Part shown: in pieces, positions 16,761 to 26,495 of the stretch
Numbering within the stretch: the stretch's first letter is position 1
Layout of the letters: every line of letters starts with the position of its first letter
Assembly (NCBI RefSeq): GCF_000007205.1
Contig: NC_005043.1
Location: forward strand, 868,001 to 932,000
Direction of reading: 5' to 3'
From: Chlamydia pneumoniae TW-183
GTDB lineage: Bacteria > Chlamydiota > Chlamydiia > Chlamydiales > Chlamydiaceae
DNA length: 64,000 bases
Program-made: the position numbers and the translations under genes
The notes under the pieces: generated by a model
What the model was told of the DNA's origin: nothing
The model's input: the letters and a program-made list of their open reading frames with translations, nothing else
The model's database searches: none

Positions 16761-18641
16761 ATGGATGAGAATCGAAAAGTAATCGTTGTTGGTGGGGGAT
16801 TGGCAGGATTATCCGCAGCTATGCAGTTAGCCAACCTTGGGATTATTGTAGAGCTCGTATCTCTGACTAAAGTCAAGCGCTCCCATTCTGTATGTGCTCA
16901 AGGGGGAATCAACGCTGCCTTAAATCTGAAGCCTGAGGAAGAGGATTCTCCCTACGTGCATGCCTATGATACGATTAAAGGTGGGGATTTTCTTGCAGAT
17001 CAGCCTCCTGTCTTGGAAATGTGTCTTGCAGCACCCAGAATCATTAAAATGTTAGATAACTTTGGTTGTCCTTTTAACCGTGGTCCTTCTGGGAACTTAG
17101 ATGTTCGTAGATTTGGAGGTACGTTATACCACCGCACAGTATTCTGTGGAGCTTCTACAGGGCAGCAGCTTATGTATACTTTAGATGAGCAAGTGCGACG
17201 GCGAGAACATGCGGGTAGGGTGATAAAACGAGAAAATCATGAATTTGTACGTTTAGTTACCGACCATTCCGGACGTGCTTGCGGCATTATATTAATGAAC
17301 TTGTTTAATAACCGTCTGGAGATTTTACGAGGCGATGCTGTCATTATAGCTACGGGAGGCCCCGGAGTGATCTTTAAGATGTCTACAAACTCGACTTTCT
17401 GTACGGGAGCCGCGAACGGAAGACTCTTTTTACAAGGCATGGCCTATGCAAACCCAGAGTTTATACAAATTCACCCTACAGCAATTCCTGGAAGGGATAA
17501 GCTACGATTAATTTCAGAGTCTGTGCGTGGTGAGGGCGGTCGTGTGTGGGTGCCTGGGGATTCTTCAAAGCGCATAGTATTTCCAGATGGTTCGGAACGT
17601 CCTTGTGGAGAGACAGGAGCTCCTTGGTATTTCTTAGAAGATATGTATCCTGCGTATGGGAATCTTGTCAGCCGAGATGTAGGAGCGCGTGCTATTTTAC
17701 GTGTATGTGAAGCTGGATTAGGAATTGATGGACGCATGGAAGCGTACTTAGATGTCACTCATCTTCCCGAGAAAACACGTCATAAGTTAGAAGTCGTTTT
17801 AGATATTTATAAGAAATTTACTGGCGAGGACCCCAATACGGTTCCTATGAGGATTTTCCCTGCCGTGCACTATTCTATGGGAGGTGCTTGGGTAGATTGG
17901 CCTGCTGCCGATGATCCTGATCGTGATAGTCGCTTCCGTCAGATGACGAATATTCCTGGATGTTTTAATTGTGGAGAATCTGATTTCCAATATCATGGAG
18001 CCAATCGCTTAGGTGCTAATTCTTTACTTTCCTGTTTGTTTGCGGGTTTGGTTTCTGGAGATGAAGCTTCTCGTTTTATAGAGGCTTTTGGGGCATCACA
18101 GGCAACGTCTAGTGATTTTGATCGTGCTCTACAGCAGGAAAAAGAGGAGAACGCGCGTCTTTTATCTGCATCAGGAAAAGAGAATATTTTTGTTTTGCAT
18201 GAGGAAATCGCAAAGATTATGGTGCGAAATGTTACGGTAAAACGAAATAATCGTGATCTCCAAGAAACTATGGATAAATTGAAAGAATTTCGTGAGAGAT
18301 TAAAAAATGTCTCTGTATTGGACTCTTCACCATTTGCGAATAAATCCTTCCATTTTGTACGGCAGATGGGACCCATGTTAGAACTCGCACTGGCGATTAC
18401 TAAGGGAGCTCTTCTACGCAATGAGTTTCGGGGTTCCCATTACAAACCAGAATTTCCTGAGAGAGATGACGAGCATTGGCTGAAGACTACAGTCGCTGTT
18501 TATGCTCCTGAAGAACCTGAGATTTCCTATCTTCCTGTGGATACTCGCCACGTAGCCCCGACTCTCCGGGATTACACAAAATCTTCAACAGGAAAAATAG
18601 AACTCACGAATATTCCTGATAATATCCGTCTACCCATATAG
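16761..18641 (+). CDS. sdhA: Succinate dehydrogenase flavoprotein subunit
   Basis: 626 residues. The dinucleotide-binding motif VVGGGLAGLSAAMQLA is at the N-terminus. SHSVCAQGGINAAL contains the region of the His that binds FAD covalently. Substrate-site segments HPTAIPG, SESVRGEGG and YHGANRLGANSLL follow, together with a conserved RDVGAR. It oxidises succinate to fumarate in the cytosol-facing head of complex II. Chlamydial TCA enzymes run from 2-oxoglutarate to oxaloacetate, with SDH in the middle. It is the second gene of sdhCAB. Confidence 0.97.
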   Translation: MDENRKVIVVGGGLAGLSAAMQLANLGIIVELVSLTKVKRSHSVCAQGGINAALNLKPEEEDSPYVHAYDTIKGGDFLADQPPVLEMCLAAPRIIKMLDNFGCPFNRGPSGNLDVRRFGGTLYHRTVFCGASTGQQLMYTLDEQVRRREHAGRVIKRENHEFVRLVTDHSGRACGIILMNLFNNRLEILRGDAVIIATGGPGVIFKMSTNSTFCTGAANGRLFLQGMAYANPEFIQIHPTAIPGRDKLRLISESVRGEGGRVWVPGDSSKRIVFPDGSERPCGETGAPWYFLEDMYPAYGNLVSRDVGARAILRVCEAGLGIDGRMEAYLDVTHLPEKTRHKLEVVLDIYKKFTGEDPNTVPMRIFPAVHYSMGGAWVDWPAADDPDRDSRFRQMTNIPGCFNCGESDFQYHGANRLGANSLLSCLFAGLVSGDEASRFIEAFGASQATSSDFDRALQQEKEENARLLSASGKENIFVLHEEIAKIMVRNVTVKRNNRDLQETMDKLKEFRERLKNVSVLDSSPFANKSFHFVRQMGPMLELALAITKGALLRNEFRGSHYKPEFPERDDEHWLKTTVAVYAPEEPEISYLPVDTRHVAPTLRDYTKSSTGKIELTNIPDNIRLPI

Positions 18642-18651
18642 AAAAAGAGAG

Positions 18652-19428
18652 ATGATGGAGAATCTAGAGACTTTTATTTTAAAAATTTACAGAGGCGTTC
18701 CAGGGAAGCAATACTGGGAAAGCTTTGAACTTCCTTTACATCCTGGGGAAAATGTTATCAGCGCTCTTATGGAAATCGAAAAGCGACCGGTAAATATCTT
18801 AGGGGAAAAGGTCAATCCTGTAGTTTGGGAGCAGGGTTGCTTAGAAGAGGTCTGCGGATCCTGTTCTATTCTTGTGAATGGAGTTCCTCGTCAGGCATGT
18901 ACTGCTCTGATCCAAGAATATATCGATGCAACGCAATCCCGAGAGATTGTCCTTGCTCCTCTTACTAAGTTCCCGTTAATCCGAGATTTAATTGTAGATA
19001 GATCGATTATGTTTGATAATCTCGAAAGGATTCAGGGTTGGGTTGCTGCGGATATTGAAGGAGAGACGTTTGGTCCTCAAGTCACTCAGGAACAGCAAGA
19101 GCTTCTCTATGCATTGTCGCAGTGTATGACGTGTGGCTGCTGTACAGAAGCATGTCCCCAAATTGATAATAAAAGCGATTTCATAGGTCCTGCAGCAATT
19201 TCCCAAGCGCGTTATTTTAATACGTATCCTGGAGATAAGCAGTCTAAGAAAAGATGGCGGGCTCTTATGGGTAAAGGAGGGATTGAGGGTTGTGGTCAAG
19301 CGCATAACTGTGTCCGTGTCTGCCCTAAGAAACTTCCCCTTACGGAGAGCATCTCGGCCATGGGACGTGAAATTTCAAAGTTCTCTTTAAGAAGTTTATT
19401 TTCAGCTCTTTTTAAAAAGAAAAAATAA
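18652..19428 (+). CDS. sdhB: Succinate dehydrogenase iron-sulfur subunit
   Basis: 258 residues. The N-terminal 2Fe-2S domain holds CLEEVCGSCSILVNG plus a downstream Cys. The C-terminal 4Fe-4S/3Fe-4S part holds CMTCGCCTEACPQ and CVRVCPKKLP. It passes electrons from the flavin to SdhC. Two adjacent ATGs (18652 and 18655) follow AAAAAGAGAG, and either could be used. The gene is 10 bp after sdhA and nearly touches the convergent 988-residue gene. Confidence 0.95.
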   Translation: MMENLETFILKIYRGVPGKQYWESFELPLHPGENVISALMEIEKRPVNILGEKVNPVVWEQGCLEEVCGSCSILVNGVPRQACTALIQEYIDATQSREIVLAPLTKFPLIRDLIVDRSIMFDNLERIQGWVAADIEGETFGPQVTQEQQELLYALSQCMTCGCCTEACPQIDNKSDFIGPAAISQARYFNTYPGDKQSKKRWRALMGKGGIEGCGQAHNCVRVCPKKLPLTESISAMGREISKFSLRSLFSALFKKKK

Positions 19429-19429
19429 T

Positions 19430-22396
19430 CTAGAAAAATTCTTTAGGGAGGCGGCTGCGGTAGCCTGGAGGCGGTGGCATGCCATAATCTATAGGATTTG
19501 CATAGAGGGTCCAGGGTCTTGACGTTGCGAACAGCTCCTGGATATTGTCAAGAGGCTGTCCTTGCAGCCCTGCATAGTTAAATTTCCAAAGATCGATCTC
19601 TGTGGTTCCTGGATTTAGGATGAATCCAAAATAAATAGAAGGCCAGTTACTGTCTGCAAAGAGCAAAGGAGCGGGATAGGCAAGATTATGATGCCTCATT
19701 GCCGTGGTGAGGCGGAGGTACGTATCTTCTTCGGTGTAGATCTTTTGATAACTTTGCATGAGGAGACCTTTATAGATATGCCTCAGGTCTGCTGAGGAGA
19801 GTAAGGTCATTTTAGGGATGGTTTCCTCTATCAGGGAGCGGAATTTCTCATAGGTAATACGAGAGGAAATCCCGAGATATGAAGAGACGTTATCTAAGAC
19901 TTCTGGAAGCTGTTGTTCTGAAACATAAGGGACTTCACGGACCATAAGGTAGAGAAGACGGCGTATATAGATAAGAGCTACGGTCTTATCTTTGGTGAAT
20001 AAGGAGCTTAGAAAACGCGATCCTTTGTCATAGAGCTCCGGAAGAGTCAAGGAGTGGTCGGAGCAGAAATCATGAAAGTCATGAACTACATGTTGCAAAG
20101 CATATTTGTTACAAAAATTCTCTATGAAAGCATAGATACTTAGCTGAGGTAATATAGTATCTTGAAGGAAATCTTGGTGTTGTTTCACCCAGACATCACG
20201 AAGCCAGGTATAGCTGTACCAATCATTATCCCAAGCTTCCCGAAATAAAGGAGATCCTGCGATTATAGAGAAAACGTGGGTGGGTGATGAGCTAAGTAGA
20301 GAGTGGGATCCTTCTTCTAGATAACTTTTAATTCCTGTAGGGAGATCTTTAAGGGCGTCTGCGTAGAAAGCTGCAAGCTCATGAGGATTTTCAGGATGCT
20401 TTTCTGTAAGTGTCAGAGGTTCTGAGCTTTCAAAATAATCCAAAAGAAGAGTGTCCACTGTTCCTCCAGAAACATAAACCCAGGGAGTTTGTGACAGCTG
20501 ATCTAAGTGGTTTAAGATGGAGGGAGGCACAGGAAGCTGATAGGCTTCTAAAATTCTTGTAAGGAGAGCTTCTTGGAAAACATCCGTGTGTAGCATGGCA
20601 GTGATGTTGTGGACGAGCCGAGATGTTTCTTTCTCTAAATTGATCACGGCATGTTTCCCCAGAAGTTCTGACTCTGTGGAGGTGAAGAATTCAGAAAGAA
20701 AACGTATAAATTCATTAATCGAATAGATGGGGGACCATGTGTTCGGATGGGTGCGTCCATGCGTGAAAAGAATACGGAAGCCAGCGGGAGCATTAGCATA
20801 GAGATGAGCAAATTCTTGAATGAAGGCATCGTAAGAACTACGAAAGTATAAGGGAATTTGCTTTGTATAGAAAGAAAGTAAGAATTCAGGAAGATGTAGA
20901 AATTTCTTTGCCTTTTCTTGAGCACTATCCCACTCATAAAGAGCTTTATTGAGTTCTTGACGGAAGCGCATGTGATCCATCGTCAAAATCTGACTGTCTT
21001 GATTATTTAGTGGGTTGCGCATCCGCCCTTCAATATATTCTAGTTGGGAGCGTGCTTCGTGATAGGTCTGTTCACATTGTTGGACTAAAATTCGGATGTT
21101 TTCTACTTCCTCTTCAACAAAGTGTGTAACTAGAGATACAAGACTGTGAGGGTCTTCACTTTTCCATCCTAAGGCAAGGCGGATATGGTTTGAGATGGTA
21201 GATTGGCTAGCATCCGCAAGAGTCGCTAAAGTATACTCCCAGGCTTTCAGTAAGGGATTTTGAGTGTCATGGATAAAAGCAGATTTTGCTTCTTCATAGG
21301 CATGTAAGTAGTGGTATACCCGTTGTATTTCTGAGAGCTCTCTGGGGTGTTGCGTCGAGAATGCCACTTGTTCTTTGCTGAACAACCCTTCTTTGAAGAA
21401 AATAGCTCGTACAGTACTTTCTTGGAGCTGATAGTAGTGCAGAAGTGTCGATTTGATAATGTCGTTAGCAGTTAAGGTCTCATGGACATTTTGTAGTTTT
21501 TGCATCAAATATTGATGCGAGAGCAACTGTTGGATTTGTGCTTCAGAATCCCCAAGAGTTTCAATAAGATTGGCAGCAGAAAAGGCTTTTTTGAGTCCTG
21601 GAGATGAGGAGAGCTTAACCAGAGGATCAGGATAAAGATCTAGAATCCTTAAAGGCTTGAATAGCTCTCCAATGCATCCCGAAAGGTTTATAGGAACCGC
21701 AATTTCCCTTTGGTTTACGATTCTAGAGAGTTTGCCACTGCTAATGAGATCATTGAGATCTTTAAGGAATCGTTCTGGATATTCTTGGTGAATGAGAATG
21801 GCAGGAGCCGTAGCAAAACAGGAACCTACATCTTGCCGAAGGTAGGTGAAGAGCGCTGTGAGTGCTGCTTGACGCACATGAATCGTAGAGAGAATTGTCT
21901 GTGGATTCAATGCTAGTGTATGGCGAATTAGGTTTTGGATTGTAGAGTATGAAGGGACAAAGAGAGTTTTGATGCTTTCTTTTAATTTAGGATTTTCCTT
22001 TAGAGCTTTTAGCATTTTAAGGAGGTGTTCGCGATCTTGAGCTTCATTATGGCGATGAGGCCCTAAAGGATAGGTACATTGTGAGAGATGGTGAATGGCT
22101 TCGACAAGCTTTACTGTATCGATTTCCCCATTGTCAGCTAAGATATAATTTGCGACTTTACGGGCGATATTTAGGTTCTTAGCAGCTAGAGGGGATTGTA
22201 GAGCCGTAGTACGGTAGGCTTTAAATAAAACTGTGTCTTCAGAACAGAAAATTTCCTCAAGAAGATTTTGATCCTGGTTTGCGATCAGAGAATCGAAAAC
22301 AAAAATATCCAAACGTGACATAGGATGTAGAAGATAGTTATGGGATATTCCTTTGCTGTAACACGAATACATGTTTCTGTCACTGATATCCTCCAC
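19430..22396 (-). CDS. Large chlamydial protein with papain-like Cys and His/Asn motifs (CT590-like)
   Basis: 988 residues, unrecognised outside chlamydiae. It has no signal peptide or membrane helix and is mostly helical. Two segments stand out. LRQDVGSCFATAPAI near residue 190 resembles the active-site Cys region of papain-fold peptidases (Q..GSCWA). About 710 residues later, MRHHNLAYPAPLLFADSNWP (His902/903, Asp915, Asn917, Trp918) resembles the His...Asn-x-Trp part. Papain-like catalysis is therefore an inference with modest support. It is the last gene of the rsbU operon, 30 bp after the RsbU-like paralogue. The GTG start at 22396 is uncertain; an ATG at 22372 is the alternative. Delivery to the host is possible but unsupported here. 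Confidence 0.65.
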   Translation of the reverse strand: MEDISDRNMYSCYSKGISHNYLLHPMSRLDIFVFDSLIANQDQNLLEEIFCSEDTVLFKAYRTTALQSPLAAKNLNIARKVANYILADNGEIDTVKLVEAIHHLSQCTYPLGPHRHNEAQDREHLLKMLKALKENPKLKESIKTLFVPSYSTIQNLIRHTLALNPQTILSTIHVRQAALTALFTYLRQDVGSCFATAPAILIHQEYPERFLKDLNDLISSGKLSRIVNQREIAVPINLSGCIGELFKPLRILDLYPDPLVKLSSSPGLKKAFSAANLIETLGDSEAQIQQLLSHQYLMQKLQNVHETLTANDIIKSTLLHYYQLQESTVRAIFFKEGLFSKEQVAFSTQHPRELSEIQRVYHYLHAYEEAKSAFIHDTQNPLLKAWEYTLATLADASQSTISNHIRLALGWKSEDPHSLVSLVTHFVEEEVENIRILVQQCEQTYHEARSQLEYIEGRMRNPLNNQDSQILTMDHMRFRQELNKALYEWDSAQEKAKKFLHLPEFLLSFYTKQIPLYFRSSYDAFIQEFAHLYANAPAGFRILFTHGRTHPNTWSPIYSINEFIRFLSEFFTSTESELLGKHAVINLEKETSRLVHNITAMLHTDVFQEALLTRILEAYQLPVPPSILNHLDQLSQTPWVYVSGGTVDTLLLDYFESSEPLTLTEKHPENPHELAAFYADALKDLPTGIKSYLEEGSHSLLSSSPTHVFSIIAGSPLFREAWDNDWYSYTWLRDVWVKQHQDFLQDTILPQLSIYAFIENFCNKYALQHVVHDFHDFCSDHSLTLPELYDKGSRFLSSLFTKDKTVALIYIRRLLYLMVREVPYVSEQQLPEVLDNVSSYLGISSRITYEKFRSLIEETIPKMTLLSSADLRHIYKGLLMQSYQKIYTEEDTYLRLTTAMRHHNLAYPAPLLFADSNWPSIYFGFILNPGTTEIDLWKFNYAGLQGQPLDNIQELFATSRPWTLYANPIDYGMPPPPGYRSRLPKEFF

Positions 22397-22426
22397 TACT
22401 ATTTTTCTAGAGCTCCGAAGGCAAGT

Positions 22427-24241
22427 TTATGAAAATGAAAGGATGGTCAGAGTTCCATCTGCAGAATGTTCGGTTTCGTTGTTTAACATCATGGTTAGAG
22501 AATCAATAAGATTCTCTGTATTTAGAGGGTTTAAAGGATCTTTTAAGAGCTCTTCAATAGGAAGCTGAGAAAAGTACTTGAGGATGTCTTCTCCTCCAGT
22601 GAGGCAGATCAACCGATCTCCAGGCTGTAGAGCTTGGTGAGTCTCTAAGGGGAGACGTACGAAAGATTCTCCTCGTTGTAGAAACATGGTAGGAGCTCCC
22701 TCGCTTAACGAGAGGAGCTCTAGAGATCGATCTTTTTCTACATATTTAATGAAAGTCATAGCAACTACAGCCTCATTGCCTTCTGTTGTTTTTGAGAAGC
22801 TGTCGGCAGTATCCTTGCTGATTTTTTGTAACGAAACGTCCGAGGAAGCATAGGCAAGAAAAAGACTCCGTGCGGATAAAGCATAGAGATAGGAAGGAAG
22901 ACCAATATCGCCAGCGAGCCCTATGATCCCTAAAAGGGTATCGCCACCATCTTGAACTGTCCAACCATTAAAATGACCGGAAAGTTGCCTTCTCCGGAGA
23001 TGTTGGGAACTAAAGGTAACTTTAGGGAACGTAGGGAAATCCGGACTTAGTAACGCACTTTGTAGTGAAGATAAAATCCCTAATTCTTTTTGTAATTTTT
23101 CGCCTGAATGGTAATCGATATCTGCTTTCTCAATGGAATTCAATAAGAGTAGGAGAGTGCAATTGAAAATATTTCCTAGTTCATTGAATTCATAACCGTA
23201 AGGCTGGGGTTCAAACCTCACGTTATGGTTTCCTCGCCAGGCAGCTTCCATACAGAAGGTCAGTTCTTGAAGAGGCTTGTTAAGTTTGGTGTTGATCTTA
23301 GAGAAAATCCACCACATGAGGAGGAAAGCAAGTACATAGAAAAAACAAATATTGAGAGGAACTTTCAAGGCGGATTGGATGAGATCAGAAACTGGAACTA
23401 AAGATAGAGTGTAGGTCCCTTGGATAGGAATTTTATTCAGTACCAATCCTAGGTAGCGTTTCTTGTTGATACTCACTGTGATTAGGTTCTCCCCACCAAG
23501 AATTCCAGAAGCTTTCTCAATTTCTATGGCAGAGGGGCTTCTTGCTTGGAATTGCGGTAAATTAGGGAGATCTAGAGAAAATACAAAAGAAGATTCACTG
23601 TCCTGAGCACAGAAGAGGACCTCGCCATACTTATTTACAAGGCAGATATTTCCTTTGGTGATGTGTAAGGATTGGAATAAATCTTTCTGTAAAAAAGACA
23701 TGGGATAGAAACTTACAAGCAGTCCTGAAGTCGTTGTAGAATCCCAAGATGCGACATCTTCAACTAGAATAAGATAATGTAAAAGTGGTTTACCTGGAAT
23801 GGTCAATAAAAAGGCTTTCCCTACAGCTGCGGATAGCTTTTTCTTCATTTCAGGATGCTGTTTTAGATAGCGAATGAAAGGGTCTCCAGGATTTTTCGTC
23901 CTTACAGATCCATCAAAGGGATCTATAAGGCATAAGGAAAAGTCTGTATTGGAGAGTGCCATCATCTCATTGTATGCCTGTGCATAGGGCTCTGCAGAAG
24001 GAGATGCATAGGATTTTAAGGCTAATGTGTTGGCAAGTCTATCGAGGAAAAGCTTGTGTATCGTCAGTTTTTTTTCGAATTCTATACTTAAGTTCGTAGC
24101 ACGGGTATGGAGGACCTGTACTAAATTTGCTTTAGCGGCAGAAAATGAGAAAAAACCTACGACCATAAGATTGAGGAGTAGGGGAATGGGAATCACTAAA
24201 AAGAAAAAAAATAGAACACGCTTGGTAAAGGTATGTTTCAT
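22427..24241 (-). CDS. RsbU-like membrane sensor with degenerate PP2C domain (CT589-like)
   Basis: 604 residues laid out like its neighbour RsbU: an N-terminal helix (about 10-32), a periplasmic sensor domain of about 250 residues, a second helix (about 300-320, LNICFFYVLAFLLMWWIF), a HAMP-like linker, then a PP2C/SpoIIE-shaped domain. The acidic metal ligands are gone. GGDFFD of RsbU is replaced by SGHFNG, VADASGKG by GLAGDIGL, YSDGITEA by TGGEDILK and HDDITLL by ADGTLTIL. It is therefore probably a pseudophosphatase that senses and binds partners without dephosphorylating them. Its ATG overlaps the rsbU stop by 4 bp, implying equimolar synthesis. Confidence 0.85.
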   Translation of the reverse strand: MKHTFTKRVLFFFFLVIPIPLLLNLMVVGFFSFSAAKANLVQVLHTRATNLSIEFEKKLTIHKLFLDRLANTLALKSYASPSAEPYAQAYNEMMALSNTDFSLCLIDPFDGSVRTKNPGDPFIRYLKQHPEMKKKLSAAVGKAFLLTIPGKPLLHYLILVEDVASWDSTTTSGLLVSFYPMSFLQKDLFQSLHITKGNICLVNKYGEVLFCAQDSESSFVFSLDLPNLPQFQARSPSAIEIEKASGILGGENLITVSINKKRYLGLVLNKIPIQGTYTLSLVPVSDLIQSALKVPLNICFFYVLAFLLMWWIFSKINTKLNKPLQELTFCMEAAWRGNHNVRFEPQPYGYEFNELGNIFNCTLLLLLNSIEKADIDYHSGEKLQKELGILSSLQSALLSPDFPTFPKVTFSSQHLRRRQLSGHFNGWTVQDGGDTLLGIIGLAGDIGLPSYLYALSARSLFLAYASSDVSLQKISKDTADSFSKTTEGNEAVVAMTFIKYVEKDRSLELLSLSEGAPTMFLQRGESFVRLPLETHQALQPGDRLICLTGGEDILKYFSQLPIEELLKDPLNPLNTENLIDSLTMMLNNETEHSADGTLTILSFS

Positions 24242-26145
24242 GATTCTAATACCTTTAATATTAATAAGGTGATGTCGTCATGTTGATGGGAGTTCCCGAC
24301 AAAGGTTTTTACACTTAACATCAACCTGTGGACGGCATCAGCAGCACTTTTCCCTGTCAATCCTTGAATTGCAGCTTGTAGGCGCTCTTCTCCAAACATG
24401 TCGTTATTGTTATTATGGGCTTCTGTAATACCATCAGAATACAAGACAAAGAGAGACCCTGGCTTAGGATGAAATAGCTTTGAAGTGATGTTCGCAACTT
24501 CGGGAAGGAAGCCTAAAGCCATTCCAGGATGGAATAGCCAAGAAGTCTCGCCATCAGGATCTAGGTAGCAGGCAGGAGGATGTCCACAAGAATAATATTC
24601 CATGGTGTTGGAAGTTTGATGATAACAGTACACACATAGAGTGACAAACATCCCTGAGTTTTTTGTATTGTTATAAAATAAGCGTGAGGTTTCTTGGATT
24701 GCCTGTTGAAGAGACGAAGAGCGAGAAAGGAATGTTCTGAGCATATTTTTTAGAAATAGCGAATACCCACAAGCATTAACACCTTTCCCTGAGGCGTCAG
24801 CAACAATCAGGAATAGGCGAGCCTTCGAACCCTCTCCTACAACAAAAACATCAAAGAAATCACCACCTACAGTAATGGCAGGGATATAGGCTTTTGCGAG
24901 TTCTATATGAGGATAGCTGGGGAGAGTATTAGGAAGAAGTCGCTGCTGAGCCTGCTCTCCTAAATGTAGAGCGTTCTGTGCATTTTCTTTCATCTCAAAG
25001 TTCGTCTTAGCGAGGTGTTGCTGTTTGTGGAGATTCTCCACCATAGCATTAAAAATATGGCCAAGTCTGTTGATCTCAAACCCTAAGGAGTCGTCAGTAT
25101 AGAGGCAGTTTTTGTTTTTCCTAGATTCTATCATCGCAGTGGCAAGTTTTCTGATAGGTAACGACAATCGTCTTGCTACAATAAAGGCTATGAGGCTCCC
25201 TAAGAGAATGCAAAAGAAATAGGCAGTGTACATGCGAGCTCTGCGCCATAAAGGCGCAAAGCTCTCTTCTTTTTTAGCATAGGAAAGGACTGCAATATCT
25301 ATACTGGGAACATTTTCAATACAGCCCCAAATCTCAGTATCTTTGATTTTAAAAGAATAGAAATTTTCTCCAATATCCAGAGGGGAGAGAGTTAAAGGAC
25401 CTAATTCTGAGTCTATAGGGCAAGGATCATCATTGAGAAAAACTTGGCAGAATTTTTCTTTCGTCATGTCAGGGTAGACAGTATGGAGATGGAGAGCAGG
25501 ATCAGAAGCTTTTAAGATAACGCCGTATTTGGAAAGGATCGCAGTTTTTACAGTGAGATAGGATTGCTTGTTTATCAGGAGATCTTTGAGTAAGCTCTCA
25601 GCACTGAACGTGGTGTATAAGATCCCTTGGAGTTCTTGAGTTTTTGCATCAAAAACATTAGCTTGCATTACAGAAAAGACTTCTTGATTTTTAGGAGATT
25701 GTTTTAGGGCTGCTAAAAATGGAGTGTTCTTAGGGATGTCTATTTTGTGATTATAGTTTTCCCCTAAGTGTTCAGGAATGCTAGAAGCAACAACAATTTT
25801 ATCTCCATTTGGGAATACCTTGATTAAAGAGATTTCATTATAGATCCCTTGGAATACTTTCTGCATTTCATTGCTAAGGAGAACGTTCGGAGTCTCTGGA
25901 ATACCAGCATCTAAATCTAAGACATCAGAAAATAGAGATAGAACATCGACATTCAAAGGGACAATCTGAGTGAGAGTATTGGCTTTGAAAGCAGCGTTTT
26001 CTTTCAGTGCAGTAGAAATAGCAGAGACTATGGTGCGGTATTGATCTAGGTTTAACCATACGATGTTGATCCCTAGAGGTGCAATGATAGCAACGGCGCA
26101 AGCCAACCACAAACGGAACCCTATTGTTTTAGTAAAAGGGATCAT
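24238..26145 (-). CDS. rsbU: RsbU-type PP2C serine phosphatase with periplasmic sensor
   Basis: Membrane phosphatase of the partner-switching pathway that frees the housekeeping sigma factor by dephosphorylating RsbV antagonists. 635 residues: helix about 10-32, a dCache-like periplasmic domain of about 260 residues, a second helix (FFCILLGSLIAFIVARRL), HAMP, a coiled linker, then an intact SpoIIE/PP2C domain. The domain carries VGGDFFDV, IVADASGKGV, YSDGITEAHN and QHDDITLL. Published work on the C. trachomatis protein links the sensor to TCA-cycle dicarboxylates, which fits its closeness to sdhCAB. It is first gene of the operon rsbU-CT589-CT590 and is divergent from the HAF island. Confidence 0.92.
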   Translation of the reverse strand: MIPFTKTIGFRLWLACAVAIIAPLGINIVWLNLDQYRTIVSAISTALKENAAFKANTLTQIVPLNVDVLSLFSDVLDLDAGIPETPNVLLSNEMQKVFQGIYNEISLIKVFPNGDKIVVASSIPEHLGENYNHKIDIPKNTPFLAALKQSPKNQEVFSVMQANVFDAKTQELQGILYTTFSAESLLKDLLINKQSYLTVKTAILSKYGVILKASDPALHLHTVYPDMTKEKFCQVFLNDDPCPIDSELGPLTLSPLDIGENFYSFKIKDTEIWGCIENVPSIDIAVLSYAKKEESFAPLWRRARMYTAYFFCILLGSLIAFIVARRLSLPIRKLATAMIESRKNKNCLYTDDSLGFEINRLGHIFNAMVENLHKQQHLAKTNFEMKENAQNALHLGEQAQQRLLPNTLPSYPHIELAKAYIPAITVGGDFFDVFVVGEGSKARLFLIVADASGKGVNACGYSLFLKNMLRTFLSRSSSLQQAIQETSRLFYNNTKNSGMFVTLCVYCYHQTSNTMEYYSCGHPPACYLDPDGETSWLFHPGMALGFLPEVANITSKLFHPKPGSLFVLYSDGITEAHNNNNDMFGEERLQAAIQGLTGKSAADAVHRLMLSVKTFVGNSHQHDDITLLILKVLES

Positions 26146-26495
26146 GGGTATTACGGCGCTCTATTCTTAAGGCTTGTCATCCTTGAGAAGGAACGTCTTT
26201 CCTCTAGTGTTTTGTTTCTTACGCAGTATAAAAAAATTTCCTTAAGGAGACACCTACTATTTCTTTTATTCTTGCTATATCTTAGTAAATCAATTGCTTG
26301 CAACGAAGATCTTATTTTTTCATCTCGATCTTCTAATGAATGAAAATATTATTCTCTAACTTCTTTTAAATCACATGGATGTTTGAGAATATAGACAATA
26401 AAAATTGTTAAAGCTTTTGTTTTTTACTCACAATACTTATGTAGAAATCTTCTAAACACAGAAGCTTTCTACTAAAAAAGAGCGGAGGGAATCAA
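26146..26495. other. 350-bp divergent intergenic region, rsbU / HAF island
   Basis: AT-rich, with no credible ORF. It must carry promoters for both flanking operons, but no -35/-10 pair stood out in either direction. A CCTTAAGG palindrome occurs around 26241, with a related CTTAAGG near 26167. A strong ribosome site, GCGGAGGGA, precedes the GTG at 26496. It marks the left boundary of the insertion between rsbU and eno, which are adjacent in C. trachomatis. Confidence 0.55.
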
